A DNA stretch of 64,000 nucleotides, taken from the NCBI GenBank assembly GCA_900188575.1, contig FYEU01000293.1, positions 249,782 to 313,781 on the forward strand, written 5' to 3'. Both the position numbers and the translations under genes were made by a program. Position 1 is the stretch's first letter; each line of letters begins with the position of its first letter. A model generated the notes under the pieces. That model was not told the DNA's origin. It searched no databases and was given only the letters and a program-made list of their open reading frames with translations. The stretch comes from Geosmithia putterillii. Lineage: Eukaryota; Ascomycota; Sordariomycetes; Hypocreales; Bionectriaceae. Positions 1 to 10,473 of this stretch are shown here, in pieces.

Positions 1-831
1 GACCTATAGGGGATCTGGAAGAGAAATCTCCATTCCAATTCGTACGATTCATAATATGACTACTTCGTAAGAGCGCACATGGGTAATAAATTAAAAGTAG
101 CAGGAATAATGTTCAAATGAGCCACACAGGATCACCGATTATTACGTTACAAAGAGCCCCATTCTCGTGCTCATTTCCTTCGCAAGCAAGGCGCAAGCAG
201 GTTTAATCTCGTGCAGAGTACATGGAATACGTACAGAATGACTAATGCTTCTATGCATCGGATAAATTCCGGCAACCGTCTTATGTGCACGCAACGGGCG
301 GGAAGCTGCCACCCAGACGCAGCGGGTCTTTCCTGTTACAGTGGCCTTTCTGGCTTGGTGGGCCCCTTTTGGAAGTCGCTGATGACAGCGCCGCGTCTCC
401 TAAATTCTGGGTCGAGACCAACCGCAACTGCCAACTGGCACTTCCACGCATCCCGTCAACCCGTCCAGCAGCGCAGCTCGTTGTCCTGTCCTCAAGCTCA
501 TCAGCACGACTCGATCGACGCCCCGACCTCAACTGCCTGGCCCTCGAGATAAAGATGGGAATCACTGTGTAAAGACGCGCATTCTTTTGTTTTTCACCTT
601 CTTGTTCTGGTGAGTCCCGCCGTGGCCAGTTGACGCCATCATTCGCGCATGCATTGCATGGCCAAACGCCACTCCAAAGCACCCCCTTCAACGGCCATCG
701 AGACATTTGTTCGCTCGCCTTCGTTTGGTCCTGTTCTGTCCTGTTCTGTTCTGACCCTCGACGCAGTAATACCGACTAGTAATATTTCACCATCTGGCCC
801 TTGCGGCTTCCATCCGACATACCCTGTCGCC
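1..831. other. Upstream region and 5' leader of SEC16; no gene seen
   Basis: I see no convincing gene in the first 830 bases. Short ORFs on both strands overlap each other and have no recognisable composition or motif. The pyrimidine-rich stretch around 715-760, with repeated CCTGTTCTGT-like units, looks like a promoter or 5' leader. An ATG at 649 is in frame with SEC16, but the family-like N-terminus begins at 832. Confidence 0.5.
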
Positions 832-3800
832 ATGGCCACCGAGTCGCCAAACGCAAACTGGCATCCGGCATTCATGCCTGACCACGAATCACCTCCACCC
901 CCTGCAACCCCCGTCCAGCAGAAGCAGCAGCCACAGCAACCCACGCCCGAGTCATCGCCCGATTCGCTGCACAACGGCACACCGCTGAATGAGGAGCCCG
1001 AGCCACACAGTCTCGACTTTAGCTCTGGCCCTGACGATCACCCCGATGCCTGGCTGGCTAAGGACGATGCCGACGAGGGTGGTGCTTGGCTAGCCTCGGC
1101 GCAGCACGCGCCCCAGAACGACGTTCCTCCTGCCCACAACAACATCGACAGCACCACCGAAGACGCCGCCGCCACCGACGCCGCCATGCCCGCCGCAGAC
1201 GAGCCCCCCAAGCCGTCGACGGGCGCAAAGCACGCCAGCTCCATGTCCTTTGCCCGCACCGTCTCCCACGAGATTAGCTTTGGCGATGACGATGAGAGCG
1301 AGTGGAGCTTGCCTCGCACAAACACCGACCCTTTCAAGTTCATGCCTCCTTCCGACCGCACAAACTCCTTCCCAGTTGTCCCGCCCATGACTTCTGCTCA
1401 ACATGACGAACAGCCCCTCCAACCCAACCAGGCCCTCGACGTCTTGGAGGAAGCCGAGAAGGACTGGGACCTGCATGCCCAACCCAACGAGGCGGACCCT
1501 TTCCAAGACACCACCGGTGCAACAAATGGCCCTTCCCGCGCTCGCCATGGAGCATCGCTGTCCATGGGGGGCGACGCGGGCGCTTTCGAGGCCGAGGCCG
1601 ACGACGCGCACTACGAGGAGGGCGTTCCGCTGGTTGCTCACCAGTCCGAGCAAGTGGCTGACCAAGCCACTGAGCAGTCTCCGGATAAGGCCGGTGTTCT
1701 ATTTGCAGAGGACGAGCCCGAGGAGGACGGCTTCTTCAACCACCTCAACGGTGATGCTCAGGAGGCCCCGGCCGCCGCGACCAACGGCGTCGCTGCTGAG
1801 GAGGCCCCTGTTCCGACGGTCGAAAACGCAACCGATGCCCCCGCTGTCGCCCAGAAGACCCCCGCCAGAGGCCACAGGCGAACCAAGACTAAGGACCTGG
1901 ATGCCAAGTGGAGGGAGGCTTTCATGGACGACGACGATGACGACTTTCTACTAGATGACGAGGACAACACGGTTGACCCCTCGGGTTTCCTGGGAAGCGA
2001 TGATGAGGGTCTTCTTGACGAGGGCCTCCTGGACGATACAGAGGATGCGGAGCCTGCCCAGCAGCCTGCTGCCGCTCCTTACCAGCCCGCTCCGGTGCAG
2101 GCTTCGACTCCCAACCCCTACGCTCCCCAGAACCCGTACCAACCCACATCCACGTCAACGCAGCCATTTTACAACCCCCCGGTTCCCGCGGCCTCCATTC
2201 CCTCGGCGTCCCCTTACGGGCAGCCCCCTCAGGCTGGCAGCGAACCGGTGCCCAGGGCCCAGAGCTTCGCAGACAAGTCAAAGGGTGGATACTCGTCGCC
2301 CTTTGATCTGCCCTCCGACCTCGTGAGCAGTGTACCGAAGCCCCGCAGGCGACCTAGCACCCAGACCCTATACTCGCCTACTCAGGTCGCACAGCCCGGG
2401 GTACCTCCCGCTCCGCCTACGAGCACGGGTACTCCGGGGCCGCCGCCGATGGGTTCCCGGCCATCGTCCAGTCATGCCCCGGATGTTCCGCCTCCCGCCA
2501 CCCAAAAGTTCTCGGCGCCACCTCTTCGTAACAAGGGCAGCTTCTTCGAGGAGCTGCCCATGTCATCGAAGCCGAGGCCCGCCTCCAGGCACAGCAGTAG
2601 CCGAGTGTCGTCCCCGGCACCAAACCACAGCCCTAGCTTGCCTCCCCCTCCCCCTGTGACTACAACTCTGGGGCCGGCACCCCCTCTTGCACCCCCCACC
2701 ACACACACGGAGCTGCCGGTGCAGCCAGCTGTGGCCGGGGGTCTGGTCGCTCCCGAGAGGGTTAGCCCTTATGCTGCTCTGCAGTCTGGAATCAGCCCCA
2801 TTCCCCCGCCGTCCAACAGCGCGTCGAGGTACTCCCCAGCCCCTCCGCACGCCGCTGGGCAAGCCGGCTCTGCGCCTCCTGCCGCCGGGAACCGATACTC
2901 TCCCGCGCCGCCTGCTCCTCGCACAGCGAGCTATAGTCCTTCGAGGGCGGCTACGACGACGCCGCCGCTTCTTCCTCACCAGCCGCGCACGTCCAGCCCC
3001 CTGGCACACTTTGAGATCACCAACAACAGGCCCCATGGCGAACTGGGATTCCCTGAGCGCCGATCTAGCAGCTCGTCGTATGATCCCAGGATGAACCGAG
3101 TCCCATCTCTTCCCCCGACACGTGAGGTCGAGGAGGAGGATGACGATGACCGATCCGGTGCCGGAGTCCCCATCGGCACACGCCACTCCTCTGCCGACTA
3201 CCGGTATAGCCCTGGCCCTGCAGCGGCTAGGCAGACACCTCCGCCTCCGCCTCATGCTGGACAGGCCTTCTCTCCCCCGAAGCGGGCCATGTCCAACTAT
3301 GTGCCCCAGGCCCCGCCAAGCAGCCATTCCAACATTGCTCCTCCCCCCAGGCCGCAGACCCAGTCGCCCTCTTCTACGCGGGTCCCTAGGCCTGACATTT
3401 CCGCTCAGCGACCGTCGTCTTCTCATTCTCCCAAGACTTCTGCCCCGACCCAGGCTGCTGCCCAGCCATCCTATATGACCCACGGCCGGGCTCGTGGCGC
3501 GTCCCTGACTATGAACATGGTCCCGCCCACCGACGGCCGTGAGCAAGACCCGCTCCAGAGGTGGAAGGGTGTGCCCATCTTTACCTGGGGTGTTGGAGGC
3601 ACTCTTGCCACCACGTTCCCTAAGAGCATCCCTCGCTACGCCATGGGCTCAGCCACCCCGACCATCTCGCGCACCCCTGGAGAAGTCAAGATCCAGAGCA
3701 TCAAGGACGTCCAGTCTCTGCCGGAGAAACTGTCCAGGTTCCCCGGGCCTCTCAAGGGCAAGTCCAAGAAGAAGGAGACGGTCGCGTGGCTCGCCACCGG

Positions 3801-6522
3801 GATCGAGGAGCTGGAGAAGGACATTGGTCACTTTTCCTTCCGCTCTGACCTCCCGCTCGAGGCCAAGCGTGACATTGAACGTCTTCTCCTCTGGAAGATT
3901 CTTCGTGTGTTCGTCGAGAATGATGGAACGCTCGAGGGAAACCCTGCCGTCGTCAAGGCGGTTGCCGACATTCTCTCACCAGAGTCAGAGGCTTCCGAGC
4001 AAGGCTCGACTCTCCTCAGCCCAGTTCACCTAGCGGCCTCGTCAAGCATTGCCCCTGTCACTTCGACACAGTCCGATGCAGTTGACCCTGGTGCTGTTGA
4101 GTCGATCCGTGTCAGCCTCATGAATGGCGACCGGGAGGCGGCCGTCTGGTCCGCTGCCGACAAGCGCCTGTGGGGCCACGCCATGCTTATTGCCAACACG
4201 GTCTCGCCCAGCCTGTACCAGCAGGTGGCGCAGGAGTTTGTGCGCAAGGAGGTCAACTATGCGGGCCACAGCAACGAGCCCATGGCCGCCCTGTACAAGA
4301 TCTTGTCTGGTAACTACGACGACTGTGTCGACGAGCTCGTCCCATCCCACGCGCGTGCCGGCTTCCAGCTCATGTCGACGGACCCCACCACAGGTCCCAA
4401 CAGGGATGCCATGGAGGGGCTGGACAAGTGGAAGCAGACCCTGGCTCTCGTCCTCCGCAACCGCAGCACTGAGGACGAGCGCGGCTTAAACGCTCTCGGA
4501 AACCTACTCGCCGGCTACGGCCGCGCCGAGGCTGCCCACATCTGCTTCATGTTCAGCAGGAATGTGTCCGTGTTTGGCGGTCTCGACGACCCGACGGCCA
4601 GCTTTGTCCTTGTCGGGTCGGACCACAGGGGCCAGGTCTCGCAACTTGGAAAGGAGACGGAGTCGCTGCAGCTGAGTGAAGTCTACGAGTACGGTCTGAC
4701 ACTCTCCGGAGGCGTCACCGCTGGCGGTGGCGCCCCCCATCTTGCGGGCTACAAGCTCCAGCACGCCGTGACTCTGGGCGAGTATGGCCACCGCGACAAG
4801 GCTCTCCAGTACTGCGAGGCCATTGTCGCAGCCATGTCGTCTCAGACGAAGCGCTCGCCGTACTACAACGCTCACCTGGCGTCTTCGGTCGACGACTTCA
4901 TGACGCGGTTGAAGCAGGCGCCCAAGGACGACTCAGGCTCGTGGATATCTAAGCCAAGCATGAACAAGGTCTCGGACAGCATGTGGAGTAAATTTAACAA
5001 GTTCGTCTCCGGGGATGACGAAGGTGGTGACGGTGCCAACGGCTCTCGCCCCGGCGACGCCAGTCCCTTCAACCACATTGCCCAGACGCCCAACCTCAGC
5101 CCTTCGCCGTCTGTCAACAACTTTGACGTGTACGGTGCCGCGGCGGCTCGGAGCTACACGCCTGGCGTTGTGGCGCCTCCCTCTACTGCCTCGGCGGCAC
5201 CCTCCAAGTACGCTCCCGTTGCTGGTGGTCTGCAATCCAGTCCGGCCAAGTACTCCCCTATGGGAGGACTCGGAGGACTAGGGGTCGACCACGGGTACCC
5301 CGGTGCTGTATCGGCACCACCCGATGTCGGCGCGGCTGCCAACCCGTACGCGCCCGTCTCTTCAGGCTACCAGCCTCCGGAGGCTGAGGCTCCCGGCTCG
5401 GCACCCGGTCCCCAGTACCAGTACCAGGGCCTGCAGCCGTCTGCCAGCATGGTGTCGCTCTCTTCGGCGCACGTTGGACAGCCTAACAACAACAACCAGG
5501 GCTTCACTCCCTCAAGCTTTGGGTACGACGCTCCGCAGATGACCCCGGAGCCTCCGGCGGCGACGAATCAGGCTGAGGCCGAGGGAGGCTCGTCGGGAAC
5601 TGGCGGTGGCTTTGAGCCCCCGTCCTTCCAGCCCTACGGTTACGAGCCTCCTTCATATGAGCCTCCGTCATACGAGCCAGATGTGCCGAACGGCGACGAC
5701 GGGGATGCACCCAAGCCCAAGAAGAGCTTCATGGATGACGACGAGGACGACATTGGTGGCATGCGGGCCCAAGAGAAGACCAAGGCCGACAAGGACCGTG
5801 AAAATGCGGAGATGTTCCGCAAGGCAGCCGAAGAGGATGGTAAGTCATTTTGCTCATTGTCTCCCTCTCTACTACGAAGCCCTAGTCTAACATTGAAAAC
5901 AGCCAAACGTGCGGAAGAGGAGAAGGCAGCCAAGAAGGCAGCCGGGTGGGGCCTGGGCAGCTGGTTCAGCAAGAAGCCGCCGACGCCCAAGCCCATGGAG
6001 AACCCCAACAAGCCGGTGCGGGCCAACCTCGGCGAGGCGAGTAGCTTCGTGTACGACCCCGATCTGAAGCGCTGGGTCAACAAGAAGCCCGGCGCCGATA
6101 ACCCTGAGCCCAAGACGGCCACGCCGCCGCCCCCGCGCGCCGGACGCCCTCCCATGTCGGGAACACCGCCTCCTTCCGCGGGACGCTCCGTGTCTGGCGG
6201 GCCTCCGCCGCGCTCCCTGGCTCCGCCGCCGCAGCTTAACACTGCTGTGTCGTACGACAGCCTGAGGGGCGCGTCGGCCGCAGCGGCAGCCGCGTCCATG
6301 GGGATGCCGCCGCCTCCTCCGCTGACTCTGTCGAGCCTGTCGCGCTCGCAGTCCAACACGAGCCTGGCTGGGAGCGGGCCTCCCAGTAGGCCTGGGACGA
6401 GCATGAGCAACGCGAGCAGCATCGATGACCTGCTCGGCGCGCCGACGAGCGCGCCCCGCAAGTCGGGGCAGAAGAAGCCCAGGAAGAGCGGTAGGTATGT
6501 CGATGTCATGGCTGCCAAATAG
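832..6522 (+). CDS. sec16: COPII coat assembly protein Sec16
   Basis: Peripheral scaffold of ER exit sites that organises COPII coat assembly with Sec23/24 and Sec13/31. Two exons, 832-5839 and 5903-6522, give 1875 aa. The 63-nt intron (GT at 5840, CTAAC near 5887, AG at 5901-5902) is a multiple of three and has no stop, so the unspliced frame stays open. The N-terminal half (about 1-900) is long, acidic and Pro/Ser-rich. The conserved central domain begins near residue 905 (DPLQRWKGVPIFTWG) and runs to about 1360. A Pro/Tyr-rich stretch follows, then the conserved C-terminal segment near 1683 (GWGLGSWFSKK). I chose ATG 832 because the next residues (NANWHPAFMP) resemble fungal Sec16 N-termini. 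An in-frame ATG at 649 would add 61 residues of unlikely sequence. The family assignment is firm; the start is less so. Confidence 0.95.
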   Translation: MATESPNANWHPAFMPDHESPPPPATPVQQKQQPQQPTPESSPDSLHNGTPLNEEPEPHSLDFSSGPDDHPDAWLAKDDADEGGAWLASAQHAPQNDVPPAHNNIDSTTEDAAATDAAMPAADEPPKPSTGAKHASSMSFARTVSHEISFGDDDESEWSLPRTNTDPFKFMPPSDRTNSFPVVPPMTSAQHDEQPLQPNQALDVLEEAEKDWDLHAQPNEADPFQDTTGATNGPSRARHGASLSMGGDAGAFEAEADDAHYEEGVPLVAHQSEQVADQATEQSPDKAGVLFAEDEPEEDGFFNHLNGDAQEAPAAATNGVAAEEAPVPTVENATDAPAVAQKTPARGHRRTKTKDLDAKWREAFMDDDDDDFLLDDEDNTVDPSGFLGSDDEGLLDEGLLDDTEDAEPAQQPAAAPYQPAPVQASTPNPYAPQNPYQPTSTSTQPFYNPPVPAASIPSASPYGQPPQAGSEPVPRAQSFADKSKGGYSSPFDLPSDLVSSVPKPRRRPSTQTLYSPTQVAQPGVPPAPPTSTGTPGPPPMGSRPSSSHAPDVPPPATQKFSAPPLRNKGSFFEELPMSSKPRPASRHSSSRVSSPAPNHSPSLPPPPPVTTTLGPAPPLAPPTTHTELPVQPAVAGGLVAPERVSPYAALQSGISPIPPPSNSASRYSPAPPHAAGQAGSAPPAAGNRYSPAPPAPRTASYSPSRAATTTPPLLPHQPRTSSPLAHFEITNNRPHGELGFPERRSSSSSYDPRMNRVPSLPPTREVEEEDDDDRSGAGVPIGTRHSSADYRYSPGPAAARQTPPPPPHAGQAFSPPKRAMSNYVPQAPPSSHSNIAPPPRPQTQSPSSTRVPRPDISAQRPSSSHSPKTSAPTQAAAQPSYMTHGRARGASLTMNMVPPTDGREQDPLQRWKGVPIFTWGVGGTLATTFPKSIPRYAMGSATPTISRTPGEVKIQSIKDVQSLPEKLSRFPGPLKGKSKKKETVAWLATGIEELEKDIGHFSFRSDLPLEAKRDIERLLLWKILRVFVENDGTLEGNPAVVKAVADILSPESEASEQGSTLLSPVHLAASSSIAPVTSTQSDAVDPGAVESIRVSLMNGDREAAVWSAADKRLWGHAMLIANTVSPSLYQQVAQEFVRKEVNYAGHSNEPMAALYKILSGNYDDCVDELVPSHARAGFQLMSTDPTTGPNRDAMEGLDKWKQTLALVLRNRSTEDERGLNALGNLLAGYGRAEAAHICFMFSRNVSVFGGLDDPTASFVLVGSDHRGQVSQLGKETESLQLSEVYEYGLTLSGGVTAGGGAPHLAGYKLQHAVTLGEYGHRDKALQYCEAIVAAMSSQTKRSPYYNAHLASSVDDFMTRLKQAPKDDSGSWISKPSMNKVSDSMWSKFNKFVSGDDEGGDGANGSRPGDASPFNHIAQTPNLSPSPSVNNFDVYGAAAARSYTPGVVAPPSTASAAPSKYAPVAGGLQSSPAKYSPMGGLGGLGVDHGYPGAVSAPPDVGAAANPYAPVSSGYQPPEAEAPGSAPGPQYQYQGLQPSASMVSLSSAHVGQPNNNNQGFTPSSFGYDAPQMTPEPPAATNQAEAEGGSSGTGGGFEPPSFQPYGYEPPSYEPPSYEPDVPNGDDGDAPKPKKSFMDDDEDDIGGMRAQEKTKADKDRENAEMFRKAAEEDGKSFCSLSPSLLRSPSLTLKTAKRAEEEKAAKKAAGWGLGSWFSKKPPTPKPMENPNKPVRANLGEASSFVYDPDLKRWVNKKPGADNPEPKTATPPPPRAGRPPMSGTPPPSAGRSVSGGPPPRSLAPPPQLNTAVSYDSLRGASAAAAAASMGMPPPPPLTLSSLSRSQSNTSLAGSGPPSRPGTSMSNASSIDDLLGAPTSAPRKSGQKKPRKSGRYVDVMAAK

Positions 6523-6898
6523 AGCTAGTTGTGCGTGATGGGAAACGAGGTTGGGAAAATTTTGGCCAGGAGGGGTTGCGTGCGTGTACAGTTCATGGCA
6601 TGGCGTTTTTGTGTGTTGCTCTTGTCCTTTTTCTTGTCTTGTTTCTTTCTTTCCAATGTACAATAGACCGTGTGTGTATGTCTTATACGGACATTTGTAA
6701 TATCTCGCGATGGCAGAATCATAATAATAGTTGAGCTGGAAGATAAATTCATTGCTTGATGGATGCGATGACGCCGAGTCCTTACATTGTACGCCCCTCC
6801 CCAACGCCGACTAACCTAGAGTAAATCAATCCGGGCGCCCCATGGAACAAAAGCAGACCAAAGACCAAAGACCAAAGCAGAGGGAACTTGCAAGAGTA
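6523..6898. other. Convergent 3' regions of SEC16 and HUS1
   Basis: About 375 bases between two convergent genes. It is AT-richer than its flanks and holds only 3' UTR-like sequence. No gene seen. Confidence 0.5.
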
Positions 6899-8191
6899 TC
6901 AGGAGCTATAAGACTGGACATAGTACTGCGATAACGTTAGCAGGCAGACAACCCGACAGACAAACAACTAGATGGCTGGGCTGGGACTTAGTTCCTACCG
7001 TGACAACAGAGTCCTCGGCCGTGGCATCATCGTAATGGGGCACATAGACATAGAGAATGAGGGCATGGTCGTGTGCGAAGCAAGCAATGACGCGGCCCTC
7101 TAGCCTCCCGACGCTGAGCACACGACTCCAATCCTTACCGTCAACGCGGACCGTGGCCCAACGGTCTGGGCCATCGGCGCGGAAGCGCGTGCTGGGATGG
7201 TCGTCAACGGGCATGTCGAGCTGGGCGGGGTCGAGCTCCGGGTTGTCCAGGCCGGACCACTGGCTGGAGATGTCGGTCGTATCGGTGCGGATGCGCAGGC
7301 GCAGGCTGCCGTGCATGTTTGCGCTGAGTTCAAGTTTGGGGGCGGAATTTGCAGCTCCAGCACCGCCGCCGCCGCCTCCACTGCTGTTCTTGCCGCCCGA
7401 TGACGAGTCGGATGACGCGAGGGCCAGCTTGGTGAAGCGGTCGGATATGGCCTTCAGCTGCAGCAGGGGTGGCAGTTGGATGTGCACGTCTGGCTCACGC
7501 ACCTTGGGCTGCATGATGGTCTCTACCGTCTCCGGGTGGAGCACCCGCACGGGGATGTCCTGCGTGATGACCTTTTCATGCTCCCGGCGCAGAGACGTCT
7601 CGAGGTGGGTGGCCTCGTCGGCAAAGGGGTCCTCGTCGTCGAAGCTGGTGGCGGCGGCGCCTGGCCGGGGACCGGATCCCGAGGCGGCGGACGTGGTGGT
7701 TGTGATGGTCATGGAGAGTACAGGCATGCCGTCCTTCTTGGTCAGCCGGAGAGAAGCAGACATGCTGTTCAGGGCGGACTTGAGGGCCCTCTGGAGGGGC
7801 TGTAGCGGCAGCTCGAGGTTGATGGTGTTGGACTCCTCAGCTGACTGGATGTGGTAGTTGTCGAATATGAAGTCCATGGACAGGGAGCTTCACAGGTCAG
7901 ATGTCATATGTCAGACGATGGCGATAGACGGGCTAAAATGAGGATGGAGGGAGCGTAAGAGAGAGAACTCACGCCCATACTTGGGATCCCATGTCGGGGA
8001 TCACGGTGAAGCGTGCTGTGTCATCGCTCAGACGTACCCATGCAATCTTCTCGAGGGAGGACAGGGCGGCCGTGAGTTCTGGGGAGGAGTCACGAGGGTC
8101 AGCTTGGTTAGGCTCCAGTTAAAGGAGAGATTGTGGATGCATTAGTACTTAGGAATGTCCGTATGTTCTTGAGCTCGGTGCGGAAACGCAT
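6899..8191 (-). CDS. hus1: Hus1-like checkpoint clamp subunit
   Basis: Subunit of the Rad9-Rad1-Hus1 (9-1-1) sliding clamp loaded at DNA damage to activate the ATR-family checkpoint kinase. Four exons on the minus strand (8191-8149, 8078-7973, 7887-6999, 6925-6899) give 354 aa. The first exon carries the family start (MRFRTELKNIRTF). The second encodes SLEKIAWVRLSDD and DMGSQVWA. The third holds most of the clamp fold plus a Ser/Gly-rich insert. The last exon is only nine codons including the stop and supplies the conserved tail (YYVQSYSS). All junctions are GT..AG and in phase, with CTAAC or CTGACC before the acceptors. A model that stopped at the end of the long ORF would replace the conserved C-terminus with intron translation. 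Confidence 0.93.
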
Positions 8192-8915
8192 CGTTGCGGT
8201 TGATGATGATCTTCAATGTTCATGGTGAGAGTCCATGGTGGGGGTTAAGTATTGAGGTGAGGGCGTCTCAGTTACCCGGCACCGACTTCGGAGGGGTGTC
8301 ACTACGTCGATATCGCAACCAAACGAGATGAGATGTACGTTTTAACTCACAATGAAAAATGTACATGTCCTTTAGGCTTATATTATATATATATATACTG
8401 ATATATATATGTGTGTTGATGACGATGAATGAAGCAGTCGTAGATACCTAATGTCTGTCTATTCTTCTTTGTATCCCCACTGATGTTGTGTTTTTATAGC
8501 GTACAAGAGAGACTCACATATTAGATGATATCTAAGCAACAGCACGAGCCAGTAATCGAGTTAGTAAGATCACCGACGTATTAATCCTTACTGTCGTATC
8601 AAAACACATCTTCTTGAACACAGTATTATGAGAAGATACAAGATTGACTCTACTGGTACAAGTACGGCCATGATGGTGGTGAGGTGTAATGTACGAGTAC
8701 AGGGCAAGTAGTAAGTAAGTAATAAGCTCAACGTTGGAGCAGCTGACATCTCACCTGTTGAGTGTTTATAAAAACGGCATGGATATTAAGAGCACCGTTA
8801 ATCACCAATATACTCCGTACTATTATATAAAGAGACCCCGAAGGCAACGGAACAGAAGAACAAAAAAGAATGCAACGATTGCCAACTACCCCAATGGACA
8901 AAAAGGCAAAAGAAA
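8192..8915. other. Intergenic, HUS1 upstream region, AT-rich
   Basis: No gene seen. It holds an alternating TA tract at about 8380-8411 and one copy of the dispersed TACTCCGTA element at 8811-8819, just upstream of the tRNA's 3' end. Confidence 0.5.
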
Positions 8916-9003
8916 GGGTCTGGCCGGGGATTGAACCCGGGACCTCTCGCAAGCATGCTCGGGTTTACCCTAAGCGAGAATCATACCACTAGACCACCAG
9001 ACC
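8916..9003 (-). tRNA. tRNA-Pro (anticodon AGG), with intron
   Basis: Read on the minus strand, the gene begins GGTCTGG (9003-8997) and ends with the complementary CCAGACC (8923-8917) plus a discriminator C at 8916. The D-arm resembles fungal tRNA-Pro (GGTCTAGTGGTATGAT). The anticodon stem is CTCGC/GCGAG with loop TTAGGGT, so the anticodon is AGG. About 16 nt lie between position 37 and the second half of the stem, the canonical place for a nuclear tRNA intron. The T-arm CCGGG-TTCAATC-CCCGG is perfect. The mature length is 72 nt, as in yeast tRNA-Pro. Confidence 0.92.
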
Positions 9004-9635
9004 AATTCAAGGGATCGGAATCCATTGCAACTGTGATGTCTTGGCTGAGCACATGGAGTATATTAATCATGGTCGTGTTTCTCGTGTTTCCCATGGGGGC
9101 TTCCCCCGGGTTCTTTCACCAGCCATCCACCATATTAATGACTTACAGAGGTTTTACGCCCTGCCTGACGGAGGAATTAAGCATATCAGCCTCGTGGCGG
9201 CGCAATGTGACACATGTCCAGCAGTTGTCTCGTGGTAGTTACGACCAAAGAAAGGTCTCGGGGGAATCTTGGGGGGGAAAGAGGCCGTGTCCACTGCCAA
9301 GTATGGAGCGACCGGTTCTAGACGGGCAAGGCGGGACAGATGTTTGAACATGGCATGCGCGGGGATTGTTGTGCCGTGTGTTGGCAGAGTCTCTCTGCCT
9401 CCTTGTCTCTTTTGCAGGTTTCGATGTAATGTAATGCTATGCTGGTATCCAGGTACAGTTGTCCTTGTTCTTCGTGTGTCTAATCTATTCTCCTTGTCCT
9501 TGTCCATTACTACCGCCGGTCTTCGTCGTCGCTGCTATCATCGCGAAAGCCTTCTTCTAGTCTGTACGAAACGAGACGTCAGCCATGATCTTGGGTGACG
9601 ATAACTTCCAAGTAGTTGGTGTCAGATGACGTGAC
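9004..9635. other. Intergenic between tRNA-Pro and the small membrane-protein gene
   Basis: Overlapping short ORFs on both strands have no recognisable content. It holds the tRNA upstream region and the likely 3' UTR of the gene at 9636-10093. No gene seen. Confidence 0.45.
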
Positions 9636-10093
9636 TCACTCTCTACTTAGTCTTCGAGCACTGCTGTACTCTTCGCTGTGGCCACGCCGGCCGCCGTGCG
9701 TGTCGTCGAGGCGCATGGCGTCGTTGACATCGCCCAGTTCCTCGCCGTCAATCTGCTCGTCGCTATGGTCAATCTCGAGGCTACCCAGCCCGCGCGCGGC
9801 AAAGTGCTGCTCTTCGCGCCGGTTGGCGATGGAGAGCAGACGAGCCGTCAGTCGATCGCGCAAGGACCCGGTGTGCAGCGATAGGGAGTCGACGGGGAGG
9901 TATTGGGCGTAGCGAGAGCGGTAGCGGCGCCAGGCGGGTAGGAGAAAGTAGGTAAGGACGAGGAAGAAGGTGAGGCCGACGATGGCGGGGACGATGAGGG
10001 TCTGTCAGAGGGGTTGATTAGTTTCGACGGCCACGCTGTTGGCGATGCTGGTGCTGTGCTTACCCCGATGGCAGAGGCGGTAGTGCCAGCCAT
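9636..10093 (-). CDS. Small single-pass membrane protein, unknown function
   Basis: I do not recognise a family. Two exons (10093-10064 and 10001-9636) joined by a GT..AG intron with a CTGAC branch point give 131 aa. The first exon encodes only MAGTTASAIG. The second opens with a hydrophobic helix (residues about 12-30, IVPAIVGLTFFLVLTYFLL) followed at once by WRRYRSRY, a positive-inside signature. The C-terminal 90 residues are charged and polar (Arg, Asp, Glu), predicted soluble and cytosolic. This layout suits a small tail- or signal-anchored protein of an internal membrane. ATG 10093 is the only ATG that splices in frame into the hydrophobic exon. The clean splice and consistent topology favour a real gene. 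Confidence 0.7.
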
Positions 10094-10450
10094 GGTCGCA
10101 GTGTCGCGGATGGATGGACAGGGACAGTATTAAGAGTACGAGGACCCGTATCGCATCAGCAGAGTCCTAGATGGCAGGGACCAATAAACAAACACCCTGC
10201 CATGATACCTTGAGGTCGTGGTGATGGCGATGGCGATGGCAATGGTGGTGGCCTGCTCTCAGCCCCGGGATGATGATGACGACTGGTGGCCTGGCGGGCT
10301 TTCCGGAAGGGGAATAGGAGCGCGTGGAGGGGCGCGTTGACAGGCAAAGTAGCGGTACGGGTGCTGCGGGTATAGATGAGGCCGGCCACGATGTATCTGG
10401 TACAAGGGGACGTCGTATTAATAGCAGCCAGTACGACCCTATCGACGAGT

Positions 10451-10473
10451 TACGGAGTACGGAGTACGGAGTA
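10451..10473. repeat. Three overlapping copies of the TACGGAGTA element
   Basis: The 9-mer TACGGAGTA starts at 10451, 10458 and 10465, giving a 7-bp tandem period. This is the densest cluster of an element found 23 times across the window, always outside coding exons. Confidence 0.85.

Noticed and set aside
649..831. In-frame upstream ATG extending SEC16 by 61 residues
   Set aside because: The extension is Cys/Ser-rich with no family likeness, while a Sec16-like N-terminus starts at 832. It may still be translated in some transcripts.
5640..6518. 292-codon minus-strand frame over the SEC16 C-terminus
   Set aside because: Antisense to conserved SEC16 sequence, with low-complexity translation.
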